Source of the DNA: Pseudomonas citri | GTDB lineage: Bacteria > Pseudomonadota > Gammaproteobacteria > Pseudomonadales > Pseudomonadaceae | Length of the DNA: 64,000 nucleotides | Reading direction: 5' to 3' | Assembly (NCBI RefSeq): GCF_025336485.1 | Contig: NZ_JAODAB010000025.1 | Location: forward strand, 29,081-93,080 | Shown here: positions 8,309 through 16,679 of the stretch, piece by piece | Numbering within the stretch: position 1 is the stretch's first letter | Layout: each line of letters starts with the position of its first letter | Made by a program: the position numbers and the translations under genes | Notes under the pieces: model-generated | Databases searched by the model: none | What the model was told of the DNA's origin: nothing | The model's input: the letters and a program-made list of their open reading frames with translations, nothing else

Positions 8309-10773
8309 TGATTTTTCGCCAGGCCCTCAAGGCCCTGCTCAGCCATTGGCACCAGCACCCGGTGCAGTTCTTCAGCGTGTTGACCGGACTCTGGCTCGCC
8401 ACCAGCCTGCTCACCGGTGTACAGGCGTTGAACAGCCAGGCCCGGGAAAGCTATGCCCGTGCCAGCCAGCTCATCGGCGGCGAGCCCCAGGCCAGCCTCA
8501 GTGCGCCGGGTGGCGGCACGTTCCCCCAGCAATGGTTCATCGATCTACGACGCCAGGGTTGGCCGGTGTCGCCGCTGTTGCAGGCGCGGGTGCTGCTTCA
8601 GGGACACGACGATTTTCGCCTGCAAGTGATGGGCATCGACCCGGTGTCGCTGCCGCCCGGCGCGGCACTGGCGGGGCAGGCGCGGGAGATGCGCGAGGTG
8701 GTGGCGTTTTTTACCGACCCGGGGCGCACCTGGATCGCCCCCCAGACCATGCAAGCATTGGGGCTGCGCGAGGGCGACCGGCCCCGGACCGTCGATGGCC
8801 AGGCTCTGCCGCCGCTGCAAGCCCAGGAGGACATGGCGCCGGGCGTGCTGTTGATGGACATCGGTTTTGCCCAACAGGTGCTGGGCTTGCCGGAGCAACT
8901 GTCGCGACTGTTGTTGCCGGCCACGTTCAACACGGCGTTGCCGCGCGCGTTCGAGGGGCAGTTGCAATTCAAGCGCGCCGACGAAGAAAACAACCTGTCG
9001 CGCCTGACCGAGAGTTTTCACCTGAACCTCGATGCCCTGGGGTTCTTATCGTTCGTGGTGGGGTTGTTCATCGTCCACGCGGCGATTGGCCTGGCCCTGG
9101 AGCAACGCCGCAGCCTGATGCGAACCTTGCGCGCCTGTGGTGTCAGTGCGTGGGTGCTGGTCAGCAGCCTGGCCCTTGAACTGGGGGCGCTGGCCGTGGC
9201 GGGCGGGATCGCTGGAGTGATCAGCGGCTATTGGCTGGCGAGCCTGTTGCTGCCCGATGTCGCGGCGAGCCTGCGCGGGCTGTACGGCGCGGAAGTGCCC
9301 GGGCACTTGAGCCTCAGCCCATGGTGGTGGCTCAGCGGCGTGGGCTTGAGCCTGCTGGGCGCGCTGCTGGCTGGCGCCGACAGCCTGCTGCGGGCGGCGC
9401 GCCTGCCGTTGCTGGCGCTGGCCAATCCCCAGGCCTGGCACCAGGCCCATGGGCGATGGCTGCGCCGCCAGGGTTGGGTGGCGAGCCTGGCGGTGTTGAT
9501 CGGCGCGGCGGCGCTGATCTGGGGCGATAGCCTGGCCAGCGGTTTTATCCTGATGACCGCGTTGTTGCTGGGGGCGGCGCTGGCGCTGCCGGTATTGCTC
9601 AACCGCGCGCTGAACCTGTCGCTGCGCGGTAGCCGCTGGGTGCTCGGGCAATGGTTTCTCGCCGATTGTCGTCAGCAGTTGCCGACGTTGAGCCTGGCGC
9701 TGATGGCCCTGCTGCTGGCATTGGCGGCGAACATCGGTGCCGGCAGCATGACCGCCGGTTTCCGCCAGACGTTCAACCACTGGCTCGAACAACGGCTGAC
9801 CGCCGAGCTGTACGTCAGCCCGCAAACCCCGGCGCAGGCAGACGCGTTACACGCCTGGCTCAAGCAGCAACCGGCGGTCAGTGCCGTGTTGCCCAACTGG
9901 CAAGTGAACCTGGCCTTGCAAGGCTGGCCGACGGACCTCTTTGCGATCATCGATCACCCTAACTACCGCCAGCATTGGCCGCTGCTGGAATCGGCTGACA
10001 AGCCCTGGGAGCAACTGGCCGGCGACGACACGCTGATGCTCAGCGAGCAATTGGCCCGGCGCCTGGAGGTGAGCGTGGGTGACCGGTTGACCCTGCCCAC
10101 GCCACAGGGCCCCTGGGCGCCGCGCATCGTCGGGATCTATGCCGACTACGGCAACCCCAAGGGCCATATGCTGGTCAATGCCGATCACTTGCTGGCGCAC
10201 TGGCGCCAGTTGACGCCGTATCGCTTCAACCTGCGCATCGAGCCATCCGCCATCCCGGCGCTGCTGACGGCGTTGCAACAGCGCTTTGCCCTGGATGACA
10301 GCCGTATCGTCGATCAGGCCCGGCTCAAGGGTTGGTCGGCCCAGGTGTTCGAGCGCACCTTCGCCGCCACCGCCGCCCTCAACAGCCTGACCCTGGCGGT
10401 GGCCGGGGTGGCGCTGTTCATCAGCCTGCTGACCCAGAGCCAGAGCCGCCTCGGCCAGTTGGCGCCGCTGTGGGCGCTGGGGGTGACGCGCCGGCAACTG
10501 ATGCTGCTCAACCTCGGCCAGACCTGGATGCTGGCGTTGCTGACCCTGGCACTGGCCCTGCCGTTGGGCATCGCCCTGGCCTGGTGCCTGGATGCAGTGA
10601 TCAATGTGCAGGCTTTCGGCTGGCGCCTGCCGCTGCAGGTGTTCCCATGGCAATTGGCGCAATTGCTGGCCCTGGCGATGTTCGCCACCTTGCTCGCGTC
10701 GGCCTGGCCGCTGTACGCCCTGTACCGCACGCAACCGGCGGACTTGCTGAGGACGTTTGCCCATGAAGATTAG
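8308..10773 (+). CDS. FtsX-family ABC transporter permease
   Basis: An 821-residue permease. One N-terminal helix is followed by a long periplasmic domain (about residues 40-240). A first helix bundle follows at about 245-470 (FLSFVVGLFIVHAAIGLAL onward) and a second periplasmic domain from about 500. A C-terminal FtsX bundle (LNSLTLAVAGVALFISLLT) completes it. This duplicated MacB_PCD/FtsX layout matches AttFG- and YbbP-type permeases. ATG at 8308 overlaps the ATPase stop; a GTG three bases earlier is equally open but less likely. The gene ends inside the next gene (11-base overlap), so all three are co-translated. Confidence 0.85.
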   Translation: MIFRQALKALLSHWHQHPVQFFSVLTGLWLATSLLTGVQALNSQARESYARASQLIGGEPQASLSAPGGGTFPQQWFIDLRRQGWPVSPLLQARVLLQGHDDFRLQVMGIDPVSLPPGAALAGQAREMREVVAFFTDPGRTWIAPQTMQALGLREGDRPRTVDGQALPPLQAQEDMAPGVLLMDIGFAQQVLGLPEQLSRLLLPATFNTALPRAFEGQLQFKRADEENNLSRLTESFHLNLDALGFLSFVVGLFIVHAAIGLALEQRRSLMRTLRACGVSAWVLVSSLALELGALAVAGGIAGVISGYWLASLLLPDVAASLRGLYGAEVPGHLSLSPWWWLSGVGLSLLGALLAGADSLLRAARLPLLALANPQAWHQAHGRWLRRQGWVASLAVLIGAAALIWGDSLASGFILMTALLLGAALALPVLLNRALNLSLRGSRWVLGQWFLADCRQQLPTLSLALMALLLALAANIGAGSMTAGFRQTFNHWLEQRLTAELYVSPQTPAQADALHAWLKQQPAVSAVLPNWQVNLALQGWPTDLFAIIDHPNYRQHWPLLESADKPWEQLAGDDTLMLSEQLARRLEVSVGDRLTLPTPQGPWAPRIVGIYADYGNPKGHMLVNADHLLAHWRQLTPYRFNLRIEPSAIPALLTALQQRFALDDSRIVDQARLKGWSAQVFERTFAATAALNSLTLAVAGVALFISLLTQSQSRLGQLAPLWALGVTRRQLMLLNLGQTWMLALLTLALALPLGIALAWCLDAVINVQAFGWRLPLQVFPWQLAQLLALAMFATLLASAWPLYALYRTQPADLLRTFAHED

Positions 10774-11833
10774 GTGTGTGCTGATGCTGCTGGCATTGCT
10801 CGGCGGTTGTGATGACTCGGCACCGACGCAAAAGGGCTTCGCCGGCCTCGGCGACCAGGCTGTGGCGTTCACGCCGGTAGTGCCGGGGCGGGTGTTCAGT
10901 TTCCCGGCCGACCACGGCCTGCATGACGGTTTTCGCGTTGAATGGTGGTACGTCACCGCCAACCTCAAGGATGCCCAAGGCCACGATTTTGGCGTGCAGT
11001 GGACGCTGTTTCGCAGCGCCCTGGACGCCGCGCCCCAGGCCAGCGGCTGGCGCAACCAGACGATCTGGCTCGGTCACGCCGCTGTCACTTCTGCCACTGC
11101 GCACTACGCGGCCGAGCGCTACGCCCGAGGCGGTGTAGGGCAGGCCGGCGTGCGGGCGGTGCCCTTCGATGCCTGGATCGACGACTGGCAGTTCAGCACC
11201 CAGGCCCCAGGGATAGAGCCGTTGGCAGACATGCAACTGAAGGCTCGTGACCCGCGTTTCAGCTACGTGCTGCGGCTGACGTCGAGCCGTCCGCTGGTGT
11301 TGCAGGGGGATCAGGGTTTCAGTCAGAAATCCGAGCAGGGCCAGGCGTCGTACTACTACAGCCAGCCGTTTTTCCAGGCCCGTGGCGAGTTGGAAATCAA
11401 CGGCCAGCGCTACCAGGTCAGCGGTCCGGCCTGGTTGGACCGCGAATGGAGCAGCCAGCCGCTGACGGCCAACCAGACCGGCTGGGACTGGTTTTCCCTG
11501 CACCTGGACAGCGGCGAACAGCTGATGCTTTACCGCATGCGCCACAAGGACGGCGCGCCATACCTCACCGGCACCTGGATCGACGCCGGGGGCCAGTCGC
11601 AAACCCTGCACGCCGGGCAAATCAGCCTCGTGCCACAGGACACCGCCAAGGTGACTGGGCGCTCGATGCCGGTGCGCTGGGCCATCAGGATTCCCGGCAA
11701 GCAACTCGACATCACTACCCAGGCCCTGAACCCCAACGCCTGGATGAACCTGCGCATTCCCTATTGGGAAGGGCCAGTGAAGGTGAGCGGTAGTCACGGC
11801 GGCGAAGGTTATCTGGAAATGACCGGTTATTGA
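10763..11833 (+). CDS. Lipocalin-like/CrtC-family lipoprotein (AttH type)
   Basis: A 356-residue exported lipoprotein with signal MKIRCVLMLLALLGGC (cysteine 16). The mature part has the tryptophan- and tyrosine-rich features of the CrtC/AttH lipocalin-like family (PF07143 and its C-terminal partner): FRVEWWYVTANL near the start, then GPAWLDREWSSQPL and GWDWFSLHLD in the second half. Members include carotenoid 1,2-hydratase, but most proteins encoded beside ABC transporters have no known reaction. ATG at 10763 overlaps the permease by 11 bases. Together with the ATPase and permease this forms an Att-like transporter plus lipid-binding lipoprotein, which suggests handling of a hydrophobic ligand at the envelope. 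Confidence 0.8.
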   Translation: MKIRCVLMLLALLGGCDDSAPTQKGFAGLGDQAVAFTPVVPGRVFSFPADHGLHDGFRVEWWYVTANLKDAQGHDFGVQWTLFRSALDAAPQASGWRNQTIWLGHAAVTSATAHYAAERYARGGVGQAGVRAVPFDAWIDDWQFSTQAPGIEPLADMQLKARDPRFSYVLRLTSSRPLVLQGDQGFSQKSEQGQASYYYSQPFFQARGELEINGQRYQVSGPAWLDREWSSQPLTANQTGWDWFSLHLDSGEQLMLYRMRHKDGAPYLTGTWIDAGGQSQTLHAGQISLVPQDTAKVTGRSMPVRWAIRIPGKQLDITTQALNPNAWMNLRIPYWEGPVKVSGSHGGEGYLEMTGY

Positions 11834-12024
11834 GAGGACGGCAAGGCGAGCCCGGGGCGGGCGACACCGATGCACAAAAAACCGGACGGCGCGGGTGAGC
11901 CCGAATGCAATGACTGTGTTCTTTCAGAGCGAGAGAAAAATCCCCTCGCCAACGCCGTCACAAGTTAAACAATTATTTAAACAGCGGCGCGGACATCGCC
12001 AGGAAGTTCCATTATTATTGGCCC

Positions 12025-12087
12025 GTTCGCCCAGTGTCAGGCTCTTTACCAGTGCATGGAATGCCGAGGCCGTCGCACTGGGCGAAC
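12025..12087. repeat. 12-base perfect inverted repeat in a gene-free stretch
   Basis: The region 11834-12173 lies between two convergent genes and has no convincing gene. It holds the perfect inverted repeat gttcgcccagtg (12025-12036) and cactgggcgaac (12076-12087) around a 39-base loop, and an AT-rich patch near 11966-11982. The repeat could form the transcription end for hcp or mark an old insertion. No U-tract follows it. Confidence 0.5.
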
Positions 12088-12173
12088 ACCGTCCCGGAGC
12101 AAAAAATCCAACGATCTTGATCGCAGCACATCGACCAGCAGGACTGGCCGATGCGCGAATGGCTGTGCTCTAT

Positions 12174-12692
12174 TCAGCCGGCGACGGGCGCGCGCCAGTC
12201 GTCGATACCCAGGCTTGGGCTTTTCTCATGGTTCCAGCTGATCTTGCGATAGCTGAAATGCACATCTTGCAGGTGGGTGAAATGCGCATTCGCCGGGTCC
12301 TGGCAGTTGAGCATGTAGTCCTTGATCTCGACGATGACCGCGTCTTCCATTGTGGTGGTGTAATAGTGCTCCTGGACGCCAGCGGTGGAAGTGCGATACC
12401 ACTTGATTGCGACGTTGGGCAGGACTTCGCCCTTGCACAGGATTTCCAGCAACAGGGGCGAGGTTCTGTCAAACACTTTGGTGATGGTCAAGGGCTGGTG
12501 TACGCGTAGACCGGTTGGCTGGCCGGATTGAGGATCCCGTGGGACGAGTATCTGATGGTGAAAGGCTTGCACCATGATCTCGTCGGTATGGCCTTCCTGA
12601 TAGATGTTCCCCACCGACTCGGCGGTAAACGCATTCTTGGTGAGCAGTGTTTGATTGACGTCTGTAATGGACATATACGCGGGGGTAGCCAA
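12174..12692 (-). CDS. hcp: Hcp-family type VI secretion tube protein
   Basis: A 172-residue Hcp, the protein that stacks as hexameric rings to form the type VI secretion tube and is itself secreted. Typical stretches are AYMSITDVNQ, SVGNIYQEGH, HYYTTTMEDAVIVEIKDYM and HFTHLQDVHFSYRKI. The start is TTG at 12692: it gives the usual N-terminus (A)TPAYMSI and the usual family length, with AAGGAG eight bases upstream. The ATG at 12764 lies in leader sequence and the internal ATG at 12674 would cut the first strand. No other type VI gene is in the window, so this is an orphan copy that would rely on a secretion cluster elsewhere. Confidence 0.9.
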   Translation of the reverse strand: MATPAYMSITDVNQTLLTKNAFTAESVGNIYQEGHTDEIMVQAFHHQILVPRDPQSGQPTGLRVHQPLTITKVFDRTSPLLLEILCKGEVLPNVAIKWYRTSTAGVQEHYYTTTMEDAVIVEIKDYMLNCQDPANAHFTHLQDVHFSYRKISWNHEKSPSLGIDDWRAPVAG

Positions 12693-12759
12693 TGGATGCT
12701 CTCCTTCCTGGATAACTAAGGGCCTGGGACGGGAGTCGCCCCGAGGTGGCCTGACGGTT

Positions 12760-12775
12760 ATCAAGCGCTATGCCA
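12760..12775 (-). promoter_or_regulatory. Sigma-54-type promoter of hcp
   Basis: Read on the minus strand the site is TGGCATAGCGCTTGAT. It has the -24 TGGCA and the -12 TTG at the spacing required for RpoN, with A where the consensus has C after TTG. It lies 68 bases upstream of the hcp start. Many Pseudomonas hcp genes are RpoN-dependent. Confidence 0.5.
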
Positions 12776-12794
12776 CTTTTATAAATTTATTATT

Positions 12795-12807
12795 TATCAA
12801 GTAGTTG
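12795..12807. promoter_or_regulatory. Candidate IHF site upstream of hcp
   Basis: tatcaagtagttg matches the IHF consensus WATCAANNNNTTR at every defined position and lies about 20 bases upstream of the sigma-54-type -24 element, within an AT-rich stretch. IHF bending at this place is the usual layout of enhancer-driven sigma-54 promoters. Confidence 0.45.
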
Positions 12808-12909
12808 TGATGATTTTTGCATTTGCGTCCCCCGCGAAAGGCAAGAAAAGGCGCAACAGCCTACTGAGCATCGACGCCATTTCTTGCCGTCCTGGCCTAC
12901 AGACCTTTC

Positions 12910-14286
12910 CTATAGGCCTAGGGCAGTCAGGCATTCCTCGAGCGAACGCTCTTGCGTCTGGGCATACAGCGCCAGTTCATCGAGGGGCGCGCGTCCCAGC
13001 GCCGCTTCGAAGGCCTGGCGATTGGACCGGCCGGCATAGTGGCTCTGGGCGGCGTCGCCGAGGTTCGACTGGAAGATGCCGGCGGCGCTGACCGGCAGGA
13101 AATCCTCGTAGACCAAGGGTTCGGCGCGCAGGTAATGCTGCTCCAGCAAGTGCTCCAGCGAGGTTGACGGGTCGACCGTGCCTTTGGCAGCCAGGCCCTT
13201 TGGCGTCACGAAATAACGGAAATACGCCAAAGCCTGCCGACGCAATTCATCGTGGTCATCCGGGAACGGCGCGAAGTGCTCGATCATCAGCGCGTTGTAG
13301 CGCTCGGCATTGGCCTCGCTGGGGAACGCCCCCAGCGCATCGCGCGCGGCGTTCAGCAATTGATCGTAGAGCGCGCGGCCCTTGGGTGTGAGGGCGGCGC
13401 CGCGTTGTTCGATTTCACCGAAGCGCGCGCTGTGGCTGCCTTGGGTGTCCGGTTGATCGGTGAAGGCGACCGGCTCGTCGAGGGCCTTGAAGCTGGTCTG
13501 GCGCAGCAGGATCGGGCACTGGCGACGGGGTGGGCCTTCGATCACAGCCTTGGGGGTGATGCCGTGCACCGGCATCTGAGCCTGGACGATATCGATGTCC
13601 AGGGTGCGTGGCGTCAGGTGATTGATGTGCGGACCCTTGAACGCCACGACGTCGGCGATCAGCCGGTGCTGGGCGCTCAGTTGCCGGTACTGTTCGGCGG
13701 TGACGGTGGCGCTGTGGTGCCAGCGAAAGGTTTCCAGGGCTTGTAGGACGAAGTCCTCAGCCTGCGCTTCCGTCAGGCCACCCTGGCGTTCGGCCAGGTC
13801 GATGAGTTCGAGGGCGCCGGGGGTGAAGATCTGCCGCTTATCCAGCACCGATTCGGCGAAGGCCCGAAGCTCGGCATTCTCGATCAGTTCCAGGCGCAGC
13901 AGCGAAGTGAACACCCGGAACGGGCTGACCTGCAACGCACTTTCATGCACGGCGCGGAACGCGGTGGAATGCACCGGCACCCCGGCCGGGGTGAGGTCGT
14001 AGTAGCCCACCGGCTGCATGCCCATGACCGCGAACAGGCGTGCCAGGGTCGCCAGTTCGGCGGCGGTGCCGACGCGGATCGCACCGTGGCGTTCCAGATC
14101 CAGGCGCTGGCGTTCGCCGGTGCTGTCCAGGTGGGCGGCCAGGGATGGATGCTGTGCCAATACCTGGGCATTGGTGTGCTCCACCAGTTTCATCAGCGCG
14201 CCGTACAACGGCACCTCGTCGCGGTACATGTCGGACATCGCCTTGGAGAAGCGTTGGCGGATCAGGTCGGGGCTGACGAAGCTCAT
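12910..14286 (-). CDS. hglS: 2-oxoadipate dioxygenase/decarboxylase (HglS/YdcJ family)
   Basis: A 458-residue protein of the YdcJ/HglS family (VOC-like fold). The characterised Pseudomonas putida member is an Fe(II) enzyme that turns 2-oxoadipate into D-2-hydroxyglutarate with O2 in D-lysine breakdown. Visible conserved stretches are LERHGAIRVGT near residue 67, YYDLTPAGVPVHSTAFR, FKGPHINHLTPRTLDID and FRYFVTPKG. The histidines in the first and third are likely metal ligands. ATG at 14286 gives MSFVSPDLI; the open frame upstream to 14355 is not needed. It lies 88 bases downstream of glcF on the same strand and may be co-transcribed with a D-2-hydroxyacid oxidase. Assignment rests on overall similarity recalled from the family. 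Confidence 0.8.
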   Translation of the reverse strand: MSFVSPDLIRQRFSKAMSDMYRDEVPLYGALMKLVEHTNAQVLAQHPSLAAHLDSTGERQRLDLERHGAIRVGTAAELATLARLFAVMGMQPVGYYDLTPAGVPVHSTAFRAVHESALQVSPFRVFTSLLRLELIENAELRAFAESVLDKRQIFTPGALELIDLAERQGGLTEAQAEDFVLQALETFRWHHSATVTAEQYRQLSAQHRLIADVVAFKGPHINHLTPRTLDIDIVQAQMPVHGITPKAVIEGPPRRQCPILLRQTSFKALDEPVAFTDQPDTQGSHSARFGEIEQRGAALTPKGRALYDQLLNAARDALGAFPSEANAERYNALMIEHFAPFPDDHDELRRQALAYFRYFVTPKGLAAKGTVDPSTSLEHLLEQHYLRAEPLVYEDFLPVSAAGIFQSNLGDAAQSHYAGRSNRQAFEAALGRAPLDELALYAQTQERSLEECLTALGL

Positions 14287-14374
14287 CGTGAGAATTCCTG
14301 GCGAGGGCTGTGGGAAAGTTGGACGAAAGATCGCAGCCTTCGCCGGCCCCGGCAAACGAAGAATCTTCAGGACT

Positions 14375-15619
14375 TCATTCTGCCAGGGACTGATCCACCA
14401 GCTCGATCCAGTGCCGTACGGGCGTGCGACCGGCGCCGTCGAGGTGGGTCTGGCAGCCGATATTGGCGGTGACGATCAGTGTCGGCTGGCCGCTTTCCAG
14501 CGCATTGAGGCGGTTGTCGCGCAGTTGCCGCGCCAGGGTCGGCTGGGTCAGCGAATAAGTCCCCGCCGAGCCGCAACACAGATGGCCGTCGGGTACGTCG
14601 GTGAGGTTGAAACCCAGCCGCGCCAATAGCGCTTCGAGACGGCCGCCGAGTTTCTGCCCGTGCTGCAAGGTGCAGGGGCAATGGACGGCGATGCGCTGGT
14701 TGCGGGCCGCGCAGATCTGCTCCAGCGGTTCCTTTTCGAGCACTTGCACCAGGTCCAGCGCCCGTTCACTCACTTGCCTGGCCTTGGCGGCGTAGGCCGG
14801 GTCGTGTTCCAGCAGGTGTCCGTAGTCCTTGATGAAGGCGCCGCAGCCGCTGGCGGTCTGGACGATGGCTTGGGCACCGTTTTCCAAGTGCGGCCACCAG
14901 GCGTCGATGTTCTGCCGGGCACGCTCCAGCCCGGCGGCCTGGGCGTCGAGGTGATAGTCCAGCGCACCGCAACAGCCGGCCGCTGCGCAAGGGATCACGC
15001 TGATACCGAGCCGATCCAGCACCCGCGCCGCCGAAGCGTTGGTGTTGGGCGAGAGGCCCGGTTGCACGCAACCTTCAAGCATCAGCACCCTACGCGAATG
15101 TCGGACCGCCGGACGCTCGCCTGGGGCTGGGGCTGGGGCTGGGGCTGGGGCTGGGGAGCGGCGCGGTAGCTTGGCCTCCAGGCTCGTCGGCAACAGCGGG
15201 CGAAAGACCGTCCCAAGCGCCAGCAGTGCCTTGAACCGTGCCGGGCTGGCGGCAAGGCTGCGCAAACCCAGGCGCAGTGCACGTTGACCGGCAGGGCGCG
15301 GTACGGCCTGATCGACCGCCGCCCGGCCGATGTCCAGCAGGTTGTGGTAATCCACGCCGGACGGGCACGTGGTCTCGCAGTTGCGACACGACAGGCAGCG
15401 GTCCAGGTGCAATTGGGTGCTGGCGGTCGCCGGCTGGCCTTCGAGCACCTGCTTGATCAGGTAGATGCGTCCCCGCGGGCCGTCCAGCTCATCGCCGAGC
15501 AACTGATAGGTGGGGCAGGTGGCGTTGCAGAAGCCGCAATGCACGCAGGTGCGCAGGATCCGTTCGGCTTCTTCGGCGCGGGGCAATTCTTTGGCTTCAT
15601 CGCTAAAACGAGTCTGCAC
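14375..15619 (-). CDS. glcF: Glycolate oxidase iron-sulfur subunit
   Basis: A 414-residue subunit of glycolate oxidase, which passes electrons from the FAD subunits to the membrane chain. Two ferredoxin-type clusters are visible: CVHCGFCNATCP and CLSCRNCETTCP. Two cysteine-rich CCG domains follow (CAAAGCCGALDYH and LCCGSAGTYS). The start is GTG at 15619 with GGAGG six bases upstream, one base after the glcE stop; the open frame reaching 15778 is a shadow of glcE. A run of six hexanucleotide repeats encodes a Pro-Ala linker between the ferredoxin and CCG halves. Confidence 0.93.
   Translation of the reverse strand: MQTRFSDEAKELPRAEEAERILRTCVHCGFCNATCPTYQLLGDELDGPRGRIYLIKQVLEGQPATASTQLHLDRCLSCRNCETTCPSGVDYHNLLDIGRAAVDQAVPRPAGQRALRLGLRSLAASPARFKALLALGTVFRPLLPTSLEAKLPRRSPAPAPAPAPAPGERPAVRHSRRVLMLEGCVQPGLSPNTNASAARVLDRLGISVIPCAAAGCCGALDYHLDAQAAGLERARQNIDAWWPHLENGAQAIVQTASGCGAFIKDYGHLLEHDPAYAAKARQVSERALDLVQVLEKEPLEQICAARNQRIAVHCPCTLQHGQKLGGRLEALLARLGFNLTDVPDGHLCCGSAGTYSLTQPTLARQLRDNRLNALESGQPTLIVTANIGCQTHLDGAGRTPVRHWIELVDQSLAE
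15121..15156. repeat. Hexanucleotide tandem repeat inside glcF
   Basis: Six perfect copies of ctgggg lie in tandem. On the coding strand they read CCCCAG and give an alternating Pro-Ala linker. A change by whole units keeps the reading frame. Confidence 0.95.
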
Positions 15620-15620
15620 G

Positions 15621-16679
15621 CTAAACCTCCGGATACATCCGGCCAGGGTTGAAAAGCCCCAGGGGATCGAGCCGGGCCTTGAGTTGCCGGTGATAACGCA
15701 GCAGCGCCGGGGCCAGCGGCTGGAACGGCCTGTCGGTGGTGCCATGACTGTAGCAGGTGGCATGGCCACCCACTTCATGGGCCAGGGCTTGCACCGTGTC
15801 GGCAGTGGTTTTCAACCAGCGCTGGGCGCCGCCCCAGTCGATCAGTTGTTCACCGGGCAGGGCGAGTGGGCCGGTGGCGTTGGGCAACGACAGACGCCAC
15901 AACGGCAGGCTTTCGTCGAAAAAGGCCAGGCGCTGTTCGTTCAGGTCCGTCCAGTACTGGCTATCGATCACTTCGCCGCCGAACCGCTGTTGGGCGGCGC
16001 TGACCGAACCTTCACCGCCTTCCAGGCGCAGGTGCAGGCAATGGCCGTCATGGCTGGCGGCGCTGATGGGTAGCGGTTGCCGACCCCATTCGACGAGTTT
16101 CGCCAGGGCCTCGGTGCTGTCCAGCTCCAATCGAAGGCTCAGGCAGTGGCGGGGTTTGGGCAGCACTTTCAAGGAGACCTCGGTGATGACCCCCAGGCAG
16201 CCGAAACTGCCCGTCAGCAGACGCGAGAGGTCGTAGCCGGCGACGTTTTTCATCACCTCGCCGCCAAAGCGCAGCATCGTGCCGTGGCCGCTGATCAGGC
16301 GCGTGCCGAGGACGAAGTCGCGCACCGATCCTGCCCATGGGCGGCGCGGCCCTGACAGCCCGGTGGCGACCATGCCGCCCACCGTGGCGTCGTCGCCGAA
16401 GGCCGGTGGCTCGCACGACAACTGTTGCCCGGCGGCGTCGAGGGCCGCCAGCAGTTCGCGCAACGGCGTGCCGGCGCGGGCGGTGATGACCAGCTCGGTG
16501 GGGTCGTAATGGACGATGCCACGGTGCGCGCGGGTGTCCAGCACTTCGCCGGCCACTTCGCGCCCCAGGAACGCCTTGCTGTTCGAACCCTGGATGCGCA
16601 GCGGCGTGGCGTCGGCGCGGGCGCGGTTGACCTGGTCCAGCAACAGGGCGCTGGCGTCGCAGTCCGCGTGTTCGATCAT
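15621..16679 (-). CDS. glcE: Glycolate oxidase FAD-binding subunit GlcE
   Basis: A 352-residue FAD_binding_4 protein that forms the glycolate oxidase complex with GlcD and GlcF. The FAD-binding half (residues 20-190) shows HYDPTELVITARAGTPL, FGDDATVGGMVATG, GPRRPWAGSVRDFVLG and KNVAGYDLSRL, typical of GlcE. It is shorter than GlcD and lacks most of the FAD-oxidase C-terminal domain, as usual for this subunit. Its ATG overlaps the glcD stop by one base (TGATG), and glcF follows one base after its stop. Confidence 0.93.
   Translation of the reverse strand: MIEHADCDASALLLDQVNRARADATPLRIQGSNSKAFLGREVAGEVLDTRAHRGIVHYDPTELVITARAGTPLRELLAALDAAGQQLSCEPPAFGDDATVGGMVATGLSGPRRPWAGSVRDFVLGTRLISGHGTMLRFGGEVMKNVAGYDLSRLLTGSFGCLGVITEVSLKVLPKPRHCLSLRLELDSTEALAKLVEWGRQPLPISAASHDGHCLHLRLEGGEGSVSAAQQRFGGEVIDSQYWTDLNEQRLAFFDESLPLWRLSLPNATGPLALPGEQLIDWGGAQRWLKTTADTVQALAHEVGGHATCYSHGTTDRPFQPLAPALLRYHRQLKARLDPLGLFNPGRMYPEV

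Noticed and set aside
11895..12509. A 204-codon plus-strand frame
   Set aside because: Its second half is the antisense of hcp and the first half has no motif or ribosome site.
12764..12764. ATG start for hcp at 12764
   Set aside because: It would add 24 residues of leader and move the gene away from its ribosome site; the TTG at 12692 gives the normal family length.
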